Shown: positions 44,883 to 56,518, counted from the stretch's first letter. The stretch: DNA of 64,000 nt from Cladophialophora immunda (GCF_000835495.1 NW_015622542.1:3122485-3186484), one strand, 5' to 3'. Numbers and translations are program-made. The notes: generated by a model not told the origin, from the sequence alone.

Positions 44883-45594
44883 GGCTGGGCGGGCTGCGGC
44901 AAAGACTGAAGGAGAGAATAATTGAAAGAAACAAGACCGAGATAGAGTCTAGAAACAACAATATGGGTATCTCAATAGAAAAGACCAATCTCCTCCTATT
45001 CGAGTTGTATCAAAATGTCAAAGGCAGCAGAAAAAAAGAAGTCTGAGATGGAAAAATGACGTGATGCGATGCGACGTCTACAGATAAGGAGACCAGCCTG
45101 ACACATTTCGCGGGCTCCATCTCGATATTAGTATCTCACCGGACGCGATGGAAAAGGCGTGTGGGCCAAACCGCCCTGATTTTATATCGGGTGACACGAT
45201 AAGTCCATGGAAATGGTAGCGGGAGCTTTGAATTCAGCTTGGAGAAATTGTAGTCATCCGAATAGGACACGACACGAAAATCCCTAGATGCGCCCGAGGT
45301 CAAGCGATTGGTGAATCGACGACCCCTGGCAAGCAGCTTCCGATGCAAACAGGGCTACCCAGGCCCATATTTTAGGGGCGCCGGGGTTACCAATAGGTGC
45401 CAGCGGCGCCTAAGGAGGGGGCCTTTTTTGCTTGCTAAGTCGCTTCCCTTCCCCCGAGAACTGCCCGTCGGTGTCTCCATCACGAGACCGCACTGTTAGA
45501 CTTCCCGCCCTAGTCACTTTCCAGTTCACTGCTCCTCCTCTCACATCAACCCCCCGTCTGAGCAAAAGCACAGCGCAAAAGCACATGTGAGAAC
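44883..45594. promoter_or_regulatory. Divergent promoter region
   Basis: 712 bp between the acyl-CoA synthetase start (minus) and the SPF45-like start (plus). No clear TATA box. A CT-rich stretch precedes the plus-strand ATG. The 60-70 codon frames are unsupported. Confidence 0.4.
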
Positions 45595-47272
45595 ATGTCG
45601 AACAATGCTGCGACACCCACGCGGGGAGGCCTGTCGCTCTATGCGAACCTTCTCGACCCGAATAATGCTGGTCCTGGCACTATCTCCAGTGCGCCGGTCT
45701 CCTACAAGCCGGCCGAAAGCTCTCCCGAACAGGATGAGGCTGTCAAGAGACAGCAAGCACTCGCTGGTACATTTCTTCGTCGTAAGGGCCTAGAGGTTTG
45801 CTGAATGGATCTGCTCACGTTTCGCGCCACGCTCTCGAGTGATTTACAGCCTCCCTGAGATTCCAGCCTACCAAGAGACCCCAGATCGCTGCTCAAAGAG
45901 CAAAAGCAAAAGCCATCGCCAGTAAATTCGCCCTCCCACCAACTGCCAGTCCTACAGCCCCCACAGTCGAAGGCGGCGCCCGGAGTCCTGCCACAGAAAC
46001 TTCTGTACCTCAACCTCCTGCACCCAAGACCACCATTGCGGACTGGACAGCCACGGCGTCCGATGACGATGATGTGAATAATTTCTACACCGGGAAGCGT
46101 CAACGCGGAGGCCGGAAGAAACGCAAGAAGAACAAGGCAGCGGCCGAAGTGACTCAAAACTGGGATGACATCTACGACCCGAGCAGACCAAACAACTATG
46201 AAGAATATAAACACAGTGAGGAGAAGATCCGCGAGGTCAGGGAGTGGAAGGACCTTCTTTACAGACATCGCATGAGGCAGAGGAGTTATAGTGAATCGGA
46301 AGATGACGACTACCGTCGTCCCATGAACAGTATGGAGAGGCAACTTGTGTTGGCTTGGGACTTGCTGATTTGTTGGCAGAACAATTTGCACCGCCTCCCA
46401 TGTCCTTTGCCCCTCCACCCAATCTCAATGACGAAAGCCCTCCTCCACCGCCACCCCCTGCTGATATTCCAGATGATGCAACTGGTGAGGACGCATACTT
46501 GAGACGCTTGCGCATGAGTCAGGGCCAGCAAAGTCAGCCGGCTGTTCCATCGCCCCCGGCAGAAATCCCACCGTCGGCTCAGATCACGAGGGCACCAGTA
46601 CGGTATAACTTACCCGCAGCACCGGAAGATATCCAAGCATCCGAACCAGGCCTGGAAGATGATCTTGCAGCACCCGGGGCTGGTGAGAATGAAAATGGTG
46701 ACGCCGATGAAGCACGATCCAAACGTCCTGGTCAAGTGGGATTTGCTGAACGGCTAATGGCGAAATATGGTTGGAGCAAGGGTCAAGGCCTTGGAGCTCA
46801 CGGCACTGGGATCATCAACCCCTTATACGCCAAGGCTGACAAACGGAAGAAGAAGTCCGACGCAGAAGGTGGTGGCTTCGCCGCACCAGCAGGGACTGGT
46901 AAGATTCTTGGTGGTAACAAATCCAAGACTGCTCGTGCGGAGGAAGAAGGCAAGTTCGGGGCAATGTCTGAGGTGATTCGGCTCGAGGGCATGTTGAACG
47001 GCCTAGATCTTGACGACGAGCTCACGCAGGGAGAGGGCGGGCTTATGCAAGAAATTGGAGAGGAATGTGGAGACAAGTACGGCAGTGTCGAGAGAGTCTA
47101 CATCCACCGGCCAGAAAATGAAGAGGACGAAGCATTGGTGTTTGTACAGTTCGTGAGCCAGCTCAGCGCTTTGCGGGCAGTCAATGCGTTGGAAGGGAGG
47201 ATCTTCAACGGCAATCCCATCAAGGCGAGATTCTGGCCCAAGGAGAAATTCGACAAAGCCGAATATGTCTGA
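45595..47272 (+). CDS. SPF45/RBM17-like splicing factor (G-patch + UHM-RRM)
   Basis: Nuclear pre-mRNA splicing factor, 514 aa from exons 45595-45766, 45850-46329 and 46380-47272. Introns are 83 and 50 bp. It starts MSNNAATPTRGGLSLYANLL. A region with RFQPTKRPQIAAQRAKAKA and a Lys/Arg run (KRQRGGRKKRKKNKAAAE) precedes WDDIYDPSRPNNYEEYKHSE, a block typical of this family. Exon 3 has Pro-rich sequence, the G-patch (GFAERLMAKYGWSKGQGLGA) and a C-terminal RRM of the U2AF-homology type ending KARFWPKEKF, where the Arg-x-Phe motif binds Trp-containing ligand peptides of other splicing factors such as SF3B1. The domain order matches human SPF45/RBM17. Confidence 0.93.
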
Positions 47273-47620
47273 GGACACAGGGTCCATGTACTGCAGGGGA
47301 TGGTTGTCTGTGATGGGATACCGACTCAAGCCACTGGGTAGCCTCTGGACGCAGGGCCATTGACCATGTTTGATAGCGAATCTGCGAGGCGTAGCCGCAG
47401 TACGGAGCCAAGGCTGATGTGTAGGTAGCATTGATTGGTCTGAGCATTGGACATAGAGCCAGACGCGGTCAGGGGCCACGGGGGCGCGAAGAGCCAATTG
47501 CATCATCGCTGAATTGGTCCCTGCCTGCCTGTAAACCACCCCTACAATCAGAAACCAGTTCAGGTTCAATGATATTCCTTCCTCATCTTCTCCCCCCAAG
47601 ATCGCTCAACTCTGCTCAAG
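47273..47620. other. Short intergenic region before RTT106
   Basis: 348 bp holding the end of the SPF45-like transcript and the RTT106 promoter; no gene seen. Confidence 0.5.
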
Positions 47621-49252
47621 ATGTCTGGACGCGATGCGATAAATCAAGCATTTGCTAACAACTCACAATTACGGAAGAGAATCTTTGACGCCATTGGTAA
47701 GGAGACGGCAAAGACCACTCCAACGAAGGTGTATAGGTACTGACTGGCCGCAGACGCAACTCCCCAGTACGCACCCCTTTTCGAGGATATTGCTTCTTAT
47801 CACCTCAATTCCCATCCTCTGAACGGGTCTGCACACGACGAACCGGCCTCCAAGAAACGCAAACTCCCGGACGGCTCCTCGCTCCCAGTCGCCGTCGCGG
47901 CGCAGAAGGGTGGTCAGCCGCGCGAGGTGATCTTCGAGGCGAGAGATGTCTCGTTCTCGCTGCCGCAACGCAAAAAATTACATCTGGGCATCGCGCAATA
48001 TGGGACCGGGATCAACAACGCCGGGACAAAATTTGCCATCTACACCAGGAACCCTGCCACCAACGAAGTCGACATGGAGGTGCCCCTGGACCAAGTCGCC
48101 TACGCGCTGAGACTGCCCATACCGGAGAAAGCCGCGAAACAGTACAATTTTGTCCTGCTCCTGAAGTCGGAATCAAGCAACAGCAACAACACTGAAGCGA
48201 TCATCTGGGCCGTCAACGATGGCCCGCTCAAGTCGTGCCACATTCCCAGCCCTGACCTTGCCAAAATCGCGCCGGGCCCCAACGACATCCTCGAGAACGT
48301 GCTCGACCATCTGCTTCAGAAGAGCGGGAAAGGCCTCACGTTGCCGACCGCCGAGGAGTTCTCCAGCGCCAAACCCGAATCCCACCGGAAAGGCGACAAG
48401 GCATATCACGTCAAAGCCTTCCGCGGCAGCAAGGACGGATACCTCTTCTTTCTGAGCAACGGCATTTTCTTTGGGTTCAAGAAACCGCTCTCCTTCTTTG
48501 CGTTCGAAGACGTCGAAAGCATTTCTTACACGTCCGTGCTGCAGAGGACATTCAACTTGAACATCGTCTATCGAGCCAGCTCGGCGGATGGAGCTGATGG
48601 CGATGGCATTCAGGAGGTTGAGTTTTCGATGTTAGACCAGGCGGATTTCCCAGGCATTGACGCCTACGTCAAGCGGCATGGTTTGCAGGATGCCAGTCTC
48701 GCGGAGTCGCGGCGTGCGAAGAAGCTCAACGCAACGGCGCTCAGCAAGGGTGCGGCGGTGCAGAACGGCGACGGAGGCAATGCGGAAGGTGACGGAGATG
48801 GCCGGACCGAATTGGAGAAGGCCCAACAACAGATTGAAGAGGAAGAGGATGAGGAAGAGGAGGACTACGATCCGGGCAGCGAAGGGGAGAGTGAAGGCAG
48901 TGGCGCCTCGGACGAATCGGACGACGACTATGATCGCGAGTACGAGCGGGAGAGGAAGAAGATGAAGGGCCGGGACTTGGTGAAGGAAGAATTGGGCAGC
49001 GAGGCCGAGGACGTGAGTGTTACAGAGGAAGAGGATGAAGAGGATGAAGGGGAAGAAGAAGGTGACGAAGAAGGTGATGAAGAGGAGGAAGTACACGGCG
49101 ATGAAGACGACCACTATGACGAGCAAGACGCATCCTACCAAGTCCCCAGCCACGATAAGCATACCGCAGTGTCAGGGGCTGGAGAGGCTCATGGGGCCGA
49201 CTGGGGGTATGAAGCGGGCATGCCCGACCCTGACGACGAGGATCAACTGTGA
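47621..49252 (+). CDS. RTT106: Histone chaperone Rtt106
   Basis: H3-H4 chaperone that works in replication-coupled nucleosome assembly and heterochromatin silencing. 524 aa from exons 47621-47696 and 47754-49252. The first exon encodes MSGRDAINQAFANNSQLRKR, the N-terminal helical dimerisation part, and splices (GTAAGG...CCGCAG) to DATPQYAPLFEDI. A nuclear-type basic stretch (SKKRKL) follows. The tandem PH-like core begins EVIFEARDVSFSLPQRKKLH and continues VPLDQVAYALRLPIPEKA, KAYHVKAFRGSKDGYLFFLS, FGFKKPLSFFAFEDVESISY and EVEFSMLDQADFPGID. The C-terminus is extremely acidic (long Glu/Asp runs at about 48830-49110), as usual for histone chaperones. The family is related in fold to Pob3/SSRP1, but N-terminus and length fit Rtt106. 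Confidence 0.92.
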
Positions 49253-49671
49253 TGATGATAACGAGGGTGTTTGTCCGCCGTTTCTATGAGCCCGGCCTGG
49301 TGGTCAAGAGATGAACATGTCACGCCAGTTGCACGTTGAATGCATACCCCAGACGGAGTCCCGAGTACAGCTACCTATATCTATGCCCGTGTATCATTAT
49401 GTACTATACAAAAGTTCCCATTCAACGCGGATTTGCGGTCTCAGGGGAGAGAGAGGAATTGAGTGAATCCAGCTACACCGAGTCGAGGTGAGAGTCCTGC
49501 CCGACCAATTCTATCCATCCATTCGCCCCTCAACACCCGGAGCTTATCGCCTGTTCGTACACGTGGCAAAGGAAGAGAAGAAAAGGCCAACATGTGAAAA
49601 CAAGACGTACGGAACAAAGGTTCTCCTAAACCGAAGACAAAGGAGCGCCCCCATCGAAATCAATGCGACGA
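49253..49671. other. Convergent intergenic region
   Basis: 419 bp between the 3' ends of RTT106 and the PrsW-like gene; presumably both polyadenylation regions. No gene seen. Confidence 0.45.
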
Positions 49672-50763
49672 TCACCACATTCCGACCTGGCGCAGCCTGG
49701 TCCGAAGCACCAGTGCCAGCGTCGCCTGCAGTCCCACAGCGAGTGCGAGGACGAGACACACCGTGCGCACCCTCCACGGATGCACCCAGCCGACGTTCCC
49801 CTCGAGGGCGCTTGCGGCGAAGAGCACGAAGTTGAAACAGCCGTGGAACAGCGCCGAGTCGCGCAGGATCAGCCACGCGCTCATCGAGTTGGTGGCCGCG
49901 TGTTCGAGGTGGCGGTGGTCGCGGATGAGCAGGTTGACTCCGATCAGCGCAGCTGTCATCGCGTGCCCGGGGATACCCAGCACCACCCTCTCGACGGCCG
50001 TCAGGAGCGTGAACATGGCGTCTTCCCTGCCCTCCTTCAAGGTGGTATCATCATCACCGCTGCTGACTTTGCGGCGGCGGGCTGCAGCGTACAAGAAGGC
50101 AATGTTTTCCACCGTGGCGAAGCCCAGCGCGGCTGAGACAGCAACGGCGACATAGTCACGCTCAGTCTTGATGCTTCCTCTGCCGTGCGATGATCGCTGT
50201 GCAAGGCCAACCATGGCTGTGATTATGATGTACTTGATCCACTCCTCCACTAGGCCCGCAACCACGAAGGAGAAGAGCAGCATGAAAACCCAATACGCAT
50301 GGCGACGGGACATTTCGCGACGTCGTTTACGGTGAGCTTCGTCTTTGATGTCATGTTCAGCTTTCATTGTCTCGGCGAGGTACAATGTTGCATTGGCATG
50401 GCCGTTGAAGCAGAGCAAAGCGAGCAGGTAGGCGAGAACGGATTGCACGAGCATAGTGACGGTCATGCCCACAGTGCCAGTGAGGATATAAGTCCGGATG
50501 AGGATACTCAGGTCTGTTCGTTGTTGGTGGTCACGGCAACTCTCAAGAGAGTAGAGGAAGATGGTGGGTGAACATGTCAGGAGCAGCCCGACGAGGATGG
50601 GAAGTTTCACACGTGCGGCGGCGACTGAATCGGGTAGCCATGGAGGCAGATGGGACTCTTGTGAATGCCGTAGGACGGGCGTATTCTTGGTAGAGCCCTC
50701 TCTGCTGTGAGATTCTGGTGTGGTTGGGCGCTTTCGGTTGGTCCGTATGGTCGTATCAAGCAT
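49672..50763 (-). CDS. PrsW-like intramembrane protease family protein
   Basis: Polytopic membrane protein, 363 aa from the ATG at 50763 (the open frame before it starts at a GTG and is not used). About 50 Ser/Arg-rich cytosolic residues are followed by eight or so hydrophobic segments. The PrsW/CPBP-like motifs appear in order: EEWIKY (Glu-Glu at 173-174) in one helix, FATVENIAFLY (Glu219) in the next, GIPGHAMTAAL (His267) and ALFHGCFNFVLF (His307). In bacterial PrsW these Glu and His residues are essential for cleavage of membrane anti-sigma factors; in fungi the substrates are unknown. Intronless. It could be a glutamic intramembrane protease of ER or vacuole. All four motifs are present, so activity is plausible. 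Confidence 0.82.
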   Translation of the reverse strand: MLDTTIRTNRKRPTTPESHSREGSTKNTPVLRHSQESHLPPWLPDSVAAARVKLPILVGLLLTCSPTIFLYSLESCRDHQQRTDLSILIRTYILTGTVGMTVTMLVQSVLAYLLALLCFNGHANATLYLAETMKAEHDIKDEAHRKRRREMSRRHAYWVFMLLFSFVVAGLVEEWIKYIIITAMVGLAQRSSHGRGSIKTERDYVAVAVSAALGFATVENIAFLYAAARRRKVSSGDDDTTLKEGREDAMFTLLTAVERVVLGIPGHAMTAALIGVNLLIRDHRHLEHAATNSMSAWLILRDSALFHGCFNFVLFAASALEGNVGWVHPWRVRTVCLVLALAVGLQATLALVLRTRLRQVGMW

Positions 50764-51017
50764 GGTAAGCTTGGTTAATATTGAGTTGAATGGCGAGGCA
50801 TAGTTGAGTGTAATGTCTGGAGGCACGCTTTCCGGATATTTATCGAGGAGAGGCGGACCACAGATTAGGTTTGCAAAAGCACGAAGCGACCTACCCTTTC
50901 GCTATGTATTGATTTGAACAGCAGGCTCCTTGCACCCATGTTCGTCGTAATCGTGATCGTGATCGTATTCGTGTGCCACCAGCCGCGTGATCCACATTGT
51001 GATGGGTTGTGGATCCG

Positions 51018-52262
51018 TTACACATCAGCCATGCCGCCAGAATGCTGAGCGATCAACCTTCGTGCCGACGCGATGAGATCCATGGTCAAAGCGTCGGCTG
51101 TTTGACTCAGTGTCTTTCCCGATATCTCTTCGACCAGAAGCCGCCCGAAGTCTCGCGCCCACCAGACACGGCGGCCAAGTTTCTCGACCAGCGAACCCCA
51201 GTACATCAATACCAGCAGTGCAACATGGTCATTGCACTTGATGGCACTGACATACTCCTCGCCGGCCATATTCAGCCATCCCAGGATGTAGCCCTGGTGG
51301 TCGTCATCGTGGCCGACGCACTTGGCAAAGCATTCTTCAAGGAGGCTTATCGCCTTCTTGCACGCTTCAAAATGGGCCACCTGCTGGACTCTATGCTCGT
51401 AGGATTCGCCCACAGTCGACGTGATCCTTCTCTCGTTGGCTGTGTTCAATGTCGACATGGCGAGCGCTATATCAGAATCGTACGGCGTCCGGGGCAGTGT
51501 TTCGAAAGGTGTAAGCTTTTGTACGTAGGAGTTCTGGGCCAAGTATTGCTCTGCGTTGTCCCCTAGAACGGTGCTACATCCGCGAACCAACTCGAAGTGA
51601 GTTAATGTGTTCTGCACCATGCTATCGTCACCCTGAGTGCCGCACGCCAACTCTGACGCGAACTGTGATGAGGCCAGGGCGAGTACCATGAGCATTAGTG
51701 AGAAGCAGAGGACAGTTTCGTAGCTTTCTGGGTTTGTCTCTTGGTGCTGAAGTTGACGGCGGAAGTTATTCAGGGCAATAGTCTGATACTCGACGGCCGC
51801 CTCGAGGTATTTGCCACGGCCAGGTCCTGAGGAGCAGCTGGCAGACTCGAAGGCGGAGAGGGCGAAGAGACCGGCGCACAGGAAATCGTGTTGCAGCGAC
51901 CACCGCGGCACCGCAATCTGCCAGATATAGTCATCCCCCGCCACCTTGCTGTACATGCTCTTGTAAGTTTCCGTCGACCATCGATGCATGAGTTGAAGCT
52001 CCAGCAAGCGGCCCTCGTTAGGGAACAGCGGCTCCTCTAATTGCTGGAGGTCAGGACTGATCTCTGTGGAGACTGGCCGACAATGGCCGGATGGCAGATT
52101 TTGCGGCTGCTGTAGTCCTGAACCTGGGCTCGTGTACTCACATGTCGTTGCTCGGAGCTTGCAGCGGCCGCAGGGAGGCCCCGTCTCATCGCATTTTAAG
52201 TGACCAGCCTTGCAGGTTAGGCAGCCGCGGCGCGACTTTTGGTGTGACCGTCGTGGAGGCAT
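51018..52262 (-). CDS. Zn2Cys6 transcription factor
   Basis: Fungal binuclear-cluster regulator, 414 aa from the ATG at 52262; the open frame upstream is promoter read-through. The cluster is at residues about 14-41: CLTCKAGHLKCDETGPPCGRC, then CEY, preceded by basic RRSHQKSRRG. The usual Arg after KA in the DNA-contact loop (KARHLKC) is Gly here. The remainder is helical and matches the fungal-specific regulatory region found with Upc2/sterol-type clusters (LELQLMHRWSTETYKSM; WQIAVPRWSLQHDFLCAGLFALSAF; Trp-rich RRVWWARDFG near the end). It is divergently transcribed from the small membrane protein across 373 bp. Target genes unknown; no cluster beside it suggests a pathway. Confidence 0.88.
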   Translation of the reverse strand: MPPRRSHQKSRRGCLTCKAGHLKCDETGPPCGRCKLRATTCEYTSPGSGLQQPQNLPSGHCRPVSTEISPDLQQLEEPLFPNEGRLLELQLMHRWSTETYKSMYSKVAGDDYIWQIAVPRWSLQHDFLCAGLFALSAFESASCSSGPGRGKYLEAAVEYQTIALNNFRRQLQHQETNPESYETVLCFSLMLMVLALASSQFASELACGTQGDDSMVQNTLTHFELVRGCSTVLGDNAEQYLAQNSYVQKLTPFETLPRTPYDSDIALAMSTLNTANERRITSTVGESYEHRVQQVAHFEACKKAISLLEECFAKCVGHDDDHQGYILGWLNMAGEEYVSAIKCNDHVALLVLMYWGSLVEKLGRRVWWARDFGRLLVEEISGKTLSQTADALTMDLIASARRLIAQHSGGMADV

Positions 52263-52635
52263 CGGGGCCTTTGATTCTGGATGGCAAACGAACAGCAGGA
52301 ACAAGCAATTACACAGACTGGTTGTGGACGAGGGAGATGTGAGAAACAAGGTGTATCTCTTGGAACGCGAAAACGAGGACACGAATACGATCGCGATTAC
52401 GAGGTGGAGCAACTGCACCCAACGAATCATCACATCACATCGGCATACTCCTTCTCATTTTATGGAACTCCATGCGCTTGAACTCACACAGCTTGGGTAT
52501 CAGTGCCATCAAAGCAACAGGGGTGACAATAAGTATATCATCGCTGCCAGCCTGCGCCGCAGTTTCCGCTGCGTGAACCACCCCAACATCCCCCACAAAC
52601 AAATCCTTCTACTTCCAGTCGGCCCTCTGTCAACC
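52263..52635. promoter_or_regulatory. Divergent promoter of Zn2Cys6 factor and small membrane protein
   Basis: 373 bp between two ATGs on opposite strands. Contains repeated CGATCGCGATTACGA-type sequence near 52389-52403 that could hold operator sites; no exact CGG-Nx-CCG pair stands out. Confidence 0.4.
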
Positions 52636-53049
52636 ATGCCTGCAGTTCTAGTATCTCGTCCTACAGCCCTGTCAAGTCTGCGCCTCAAGCTTCGACTGTC
52701 GAGGCTCGACCTCGAACGCTCATCTCAGCGTCCCCAGACCTTGACCGGACTCGGTCAGCAGTTCAGTCATCGAACATTAACAACTCGCCACGACAACCCC
52801 TCCGGCGCGAATGGAAAGGCTTCTCAGTCAAGTCAAAATCACCAGAATCCTTCCTACCCTTCCCTCAGCTTTGCGAACCTGGGTGCATCTCGCGCCGTCA
52901 AGATCACCGTAATCGCTTCTCTAATGGTCCTAGGGACGTTGGAGACAATCTTTTGGGCACAGACCTTGTGGCGGCACTTCGCCTCCAGATCCTCTTCTTC
53001 GGACACTTCTTCGTCCTCGAATCCGCGTTTGGAAAGCTCGGGAAGTTGA
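52636..53049 (+). CDS. Small single-pass membrane protein with mitochondrial-type N-terminus
   Basis: 137 aa, single exon, ATG at 52636 (CAACCATGC context); the open frame before it is not protein-like. Residues 1-50 are rich in Arg/Ser/Leu and nearly free of acids (SLRLKLRLSRLDLERSSQRP), like a mitochondrial presequence. One hydrophobic helix lies at about 89-110 (VKITVIASLMVLGTLETIFW), followed by AQTLWRHF and a Ser-rich tail. The length and TM-WRHF pattern suggest a small inner-membrane protein conserved in fungi, but I cannot name it. Upstream ATGs exist in the leader. Confidence 0.65.
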   Translation: MPAVLVSRPTALSSLRLKLRLSRLDLERSSQRPQTLTGLGQQFSHRTLTTRHDNPSGANGKASQSSQNHQNPSYPSLSFANLGASRAVKITVIASLMVLGTLETIFWAQTLWRHFASRSSSSDTSSSSNPRLESSGS

Positions 53050-53206
53050 TCGGTAAACACTAGCTCAGATGGGATCCGAGGGCATGTCGTTGTGCACCAT
53101 CTCCTCACCATGTAAATTCAACATGACCAACTTTGGCAGAGGCATATCGTGGGCTCGAGGGCGGACTGTTCCCGGAGACGTTGATGGTCACGTCGAAATG
53201 TACAAA

Positions 53207-56200
53207 CTATTCACCGGCGACTGAAACTTTGCCCTTCTTGGTATTGTTCTCGATCTTTTCTAGCAGCTCCATCACTCGGAATGGCTTGGGCAAAATGTCG
53301 TCAACACCTGCCTCGAAAGCGGCTTCGATCTGCTCAGCCCGGGCGTTTGCGGTGATGGCAATGATTTGGATGTGTCGCTTCAACTTTCCCTTTTGCTCGA
53401 GTTCCCGTATCCGCCGGGTACAGGTTAAGCCGTCCAGTACGGGCATCTCAACGTCCATCAATATGCAATCGATATCAACGTCCAGATTAGACGACGGAGT
53501 CTCGACTTTTTGGATGGGCCGATAGTCGTGCCAGGACCTCGTTCGAGGCAGAAAATCCAAAGCCTCAATTCCATGATTTGCGTTGTACACTGTGCACCCT
53601 CCCCTTTCAAGCTGTTTGGTGAGCACCTGCGCATTGATGATGTTGTCTTCGACAAGAAGCACAGAAGCGGGCCTCTTGGCTGGGGTGATTCTAGGAGATG
53701 CTCTAATTGGAATCTCCGCCTTGAACGTGGAAGAGGTACGCCGTGACATTGAGGACGGAGTTGAATGTTGGACGACGTGCACGTCATCGTTTGGAGCGAC
53801 TGCTCGACGTGCTTGCACGTAGAACGCGAATGTGCTTCCTTTCCCCGGTTCGGTGATGACTCCAATCTCGCCTCCCATGTTTTCGGTAAGTTCGCGCGAG
53901 ATGAAAAGCCCAAGGCCGGAGCCTCCATATTTAATATGCGTCTTCTTTGTCCCTTGATGAAATCTATGAAAGAGTCGGGCCATCTCTTCTTGTTCCAACC
54001 CCTTTCCTGTATCCGAGACCGAGAAAAGAAGGTTTACTGGTTCGCCGTCACCGCGTTGGGGAGACTGTGGAGGCAGACGCTTGGGTTTCTTCGTAGGAAA
54101 CCAAACAATATTGTCTATGCGCGGGACGTGGCCAATAAACACTGATCTTCGAATGGTGATTTTGCGGACAGCCTCGAGTTTTGTGAATTTGATTGCATTC
54201 GTCAAGAGGTTGATGAATATCTGCGTCAGCCGGACAGGGTCCACAGATACCCAGTCCACTTTGTACTGTTCGAACGTGTCGTCTGCGACGCTCTCGATGG
54301 CGATAGAATGGGTGGCAAACTCTGCTCGAAACATTGTCAACGCTGACTCGACCACAACATGTGGTTGGGTCACCACCGGGGTAATCGAAAGCAGCTGAGA
54401 GTCCAACTTGGACAGTGTCAGGACATCGTCGACAATTCTCTTCTGGTGTGAAGCACAGAGCAATATCGTCTTTGCATATTCGACATTTTCCTTGAGCAGT
54501 TGTTGTGTCGCCTCTGGTGACTGATCTGAAGAGGTCCAGTCGACCAGAGACGCAGCAATTCCATCTGCAAGTTGGGTAATTGCTGAGAGAGGGTTTCTCA
54601 TCTCATGAGACACGAAATCAATAAACGCTTCTTGTAACTTTCGAGCCTCGGTTGCTTCGAGAGCGAGACGGCTCTGAACTTCTTCTGTCCACTTGGTTTT
54701 GCTGATGTCGGTGATACAACAGACAATGCTTTTGACCTTTCCGTCTTCTAGAGCTGGGAAGGCATGTGCCATCAGCCAACAAGATTCTTCTTTCGGATAT
54801 GGGTTTCCAGCAGTGGCAGGGGGTCGCCATGTCCGTTGCAAGCGGAATTCCTGACTGACATGCCTCAGTTCGTTGACAAGTTCGCGCCACATTCCCATCA
54901 TACGTTCTTTCTCATCAGGGTGGAGAGGCTCAACGAAAGAGAATTCATATTTGTCTTCGACGGGGTGGCCAGTCATCTCGTAGTATTCTATACACATTTG
55001 TTAGCGTGTACCGCTGGCCGATGAAGCGAACAAAATGACCACTCCGATCCAGACTGAAATCCACAACGGGCTCGCCGAGAGGACGGGAAACTTACGTTTA
55101 TTGGCCCAGATGATGTTTCCTGCTGGCGTAAGTCGAATCATTCCTACGGGGCTATGTTCAGCAATTTCTCTGATTTGCCGCTCGCTTTCTTGTAGCTGTA
55201 GGGTGAGCCGTTCGGCGCGCTCATGTGCCTCCTCGCGGTCGACAGCGAAGGCAATCGTCGCAGATGCCTGTCGGCACAAAGATTGGATGAACGCCTCATC
55301 TTCGATTTGATAATGTCTCCGTGGGTTGAGGCCAAAGACTACGACACCGAGCAGTCTGCTGCTGACAGAGACGGGCACGAGAGCCATGGAGATCGGAGTG
55401 TCACCGTAGCCACGCCAGTCAAATCCTTCCAGAAAGTTTTCAGGGAGTGTGTTGTCCAAATGATGAAGCACAATCGGCTTGTTTGTGGCTTTAAGCCGAC
55501 GATAGTAGAATAGAAACCCGGTTGATCCTTCATAGATATCCACATATTTGGGGACCAGAGGATGTCCACCCGGTGGTAACCCCAGCGACTGTTGTAAAGT
55601 CAACTTGCAGGAGGCGGCGTCGTCTTCGGCGGAGTATGCGAAAGCCATAGGGAAGTCTTCTGGGTTCTCTCGTAGGGCTTGGAAAAGATGCTCCCAAACC
55701 GATCCATTCGGGTCGGCTGGTGGTGCGCTGATTGAGTAAAGCATTTTCGATCTCCTTTCTCTTACCTTTTCACTGGTAATCTCAGTCGCCCGATTGTAAA
55801 AGCCGTTCACTTTGCCCCGTTCATCAAGGATAGGCAGGAGGGTCCCGCTCCAAAAGGTTTCTTCAAGGCGGCCGTCAGGCTGTTGAGGGAACAATGTTAC
55901 TTCCATGCTCTTCATGGTGCGACTACTATCTTGCATCGCTCTGAAAAAGCTTTCCAAGGTTGACCATGACTGTTCCCATATGTCCTTGAAGGGCATTCCT
56001 TGGATGCCCGAACGATTGTTAAGCCTCTGACATACATCGTTATATGCCGTCAGATTGAAGCAAGCAGAAAACGAGGGCCCCCAGTAGACGACAGCGGGGG
56101 AGTTATCGGCCAGCACAATACTGACAACGGTTCTCAGGGAAATAGGCCAGCTTTCGAGGGGCCCGAAATCGGTCGTATCCCAATCCACCCCGGTCAAGAA

Positions 56201-56518
56201 CCAATGCACATTTTCATTTTGGGGGAGATGGCTAGTCCAGCATTTAGTGTCTGGTTCTGCTTTCAGTGAATGGCGCGATGGGCGATGCGCAAGCTCGGCC
56301 TTCTGGAGCGCAGGCTGAGGGGTGCGTGGTATCCATTGCCCGGTTGACTTGTCCAAAACCGCTTCGGAGAACTGGGGCTTCTCTGAGGAGCTCGAGCCAA
56401 GTCGAATCGACAACTGCTCTTTACCGTCTGCATCGACAAAGGACGATATGCCCAGCTGTTCTAGGGCCCACTGACGAGATTGTAAATTGGAATGAGGTAA
56501 CGACTCTCCCGTGTCCAT
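53207..56518 (-). CDS. Hybrid histidine kinase (PAS/GAF sensor, HisKA-HATPase-REC)
   Basis: Two-component sensor, 1,067 aa from exons 56518-55096 and 54987-53207 (109-bp intron, GTAAGT...TATAG). Sensor part: a PAS-like domain opening WFLTGVDWDTTDFGPLESWP (about 105-250), a GAF-like domain (about 270-420) and a PAS domain with SPVGMIRLTPAGNIIWANK over the splice. Transmitter: H-box FVSHEMRNPLSAI with phospho-His602, N-box NLLTNAIKFT (734-743), G1 DTGKGL (800-805), G2 GGSGLGL (829-835). Receiver: acidic pair ED at 921-922, phospho-acceptor Asp986 in LMDVEMP, Thr in AITANA and Lys1042 in LPKPF. A stretch of about 30 residues around 955-980 enlarges the receiver before Asp986. No transmembrane segment, so probably cytosolic, passing phosphate to an Ypd1-type protein and Ssk1/Skn7. 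All catalytic residues are present. Stimulus unknown. Confidence 0.94.
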
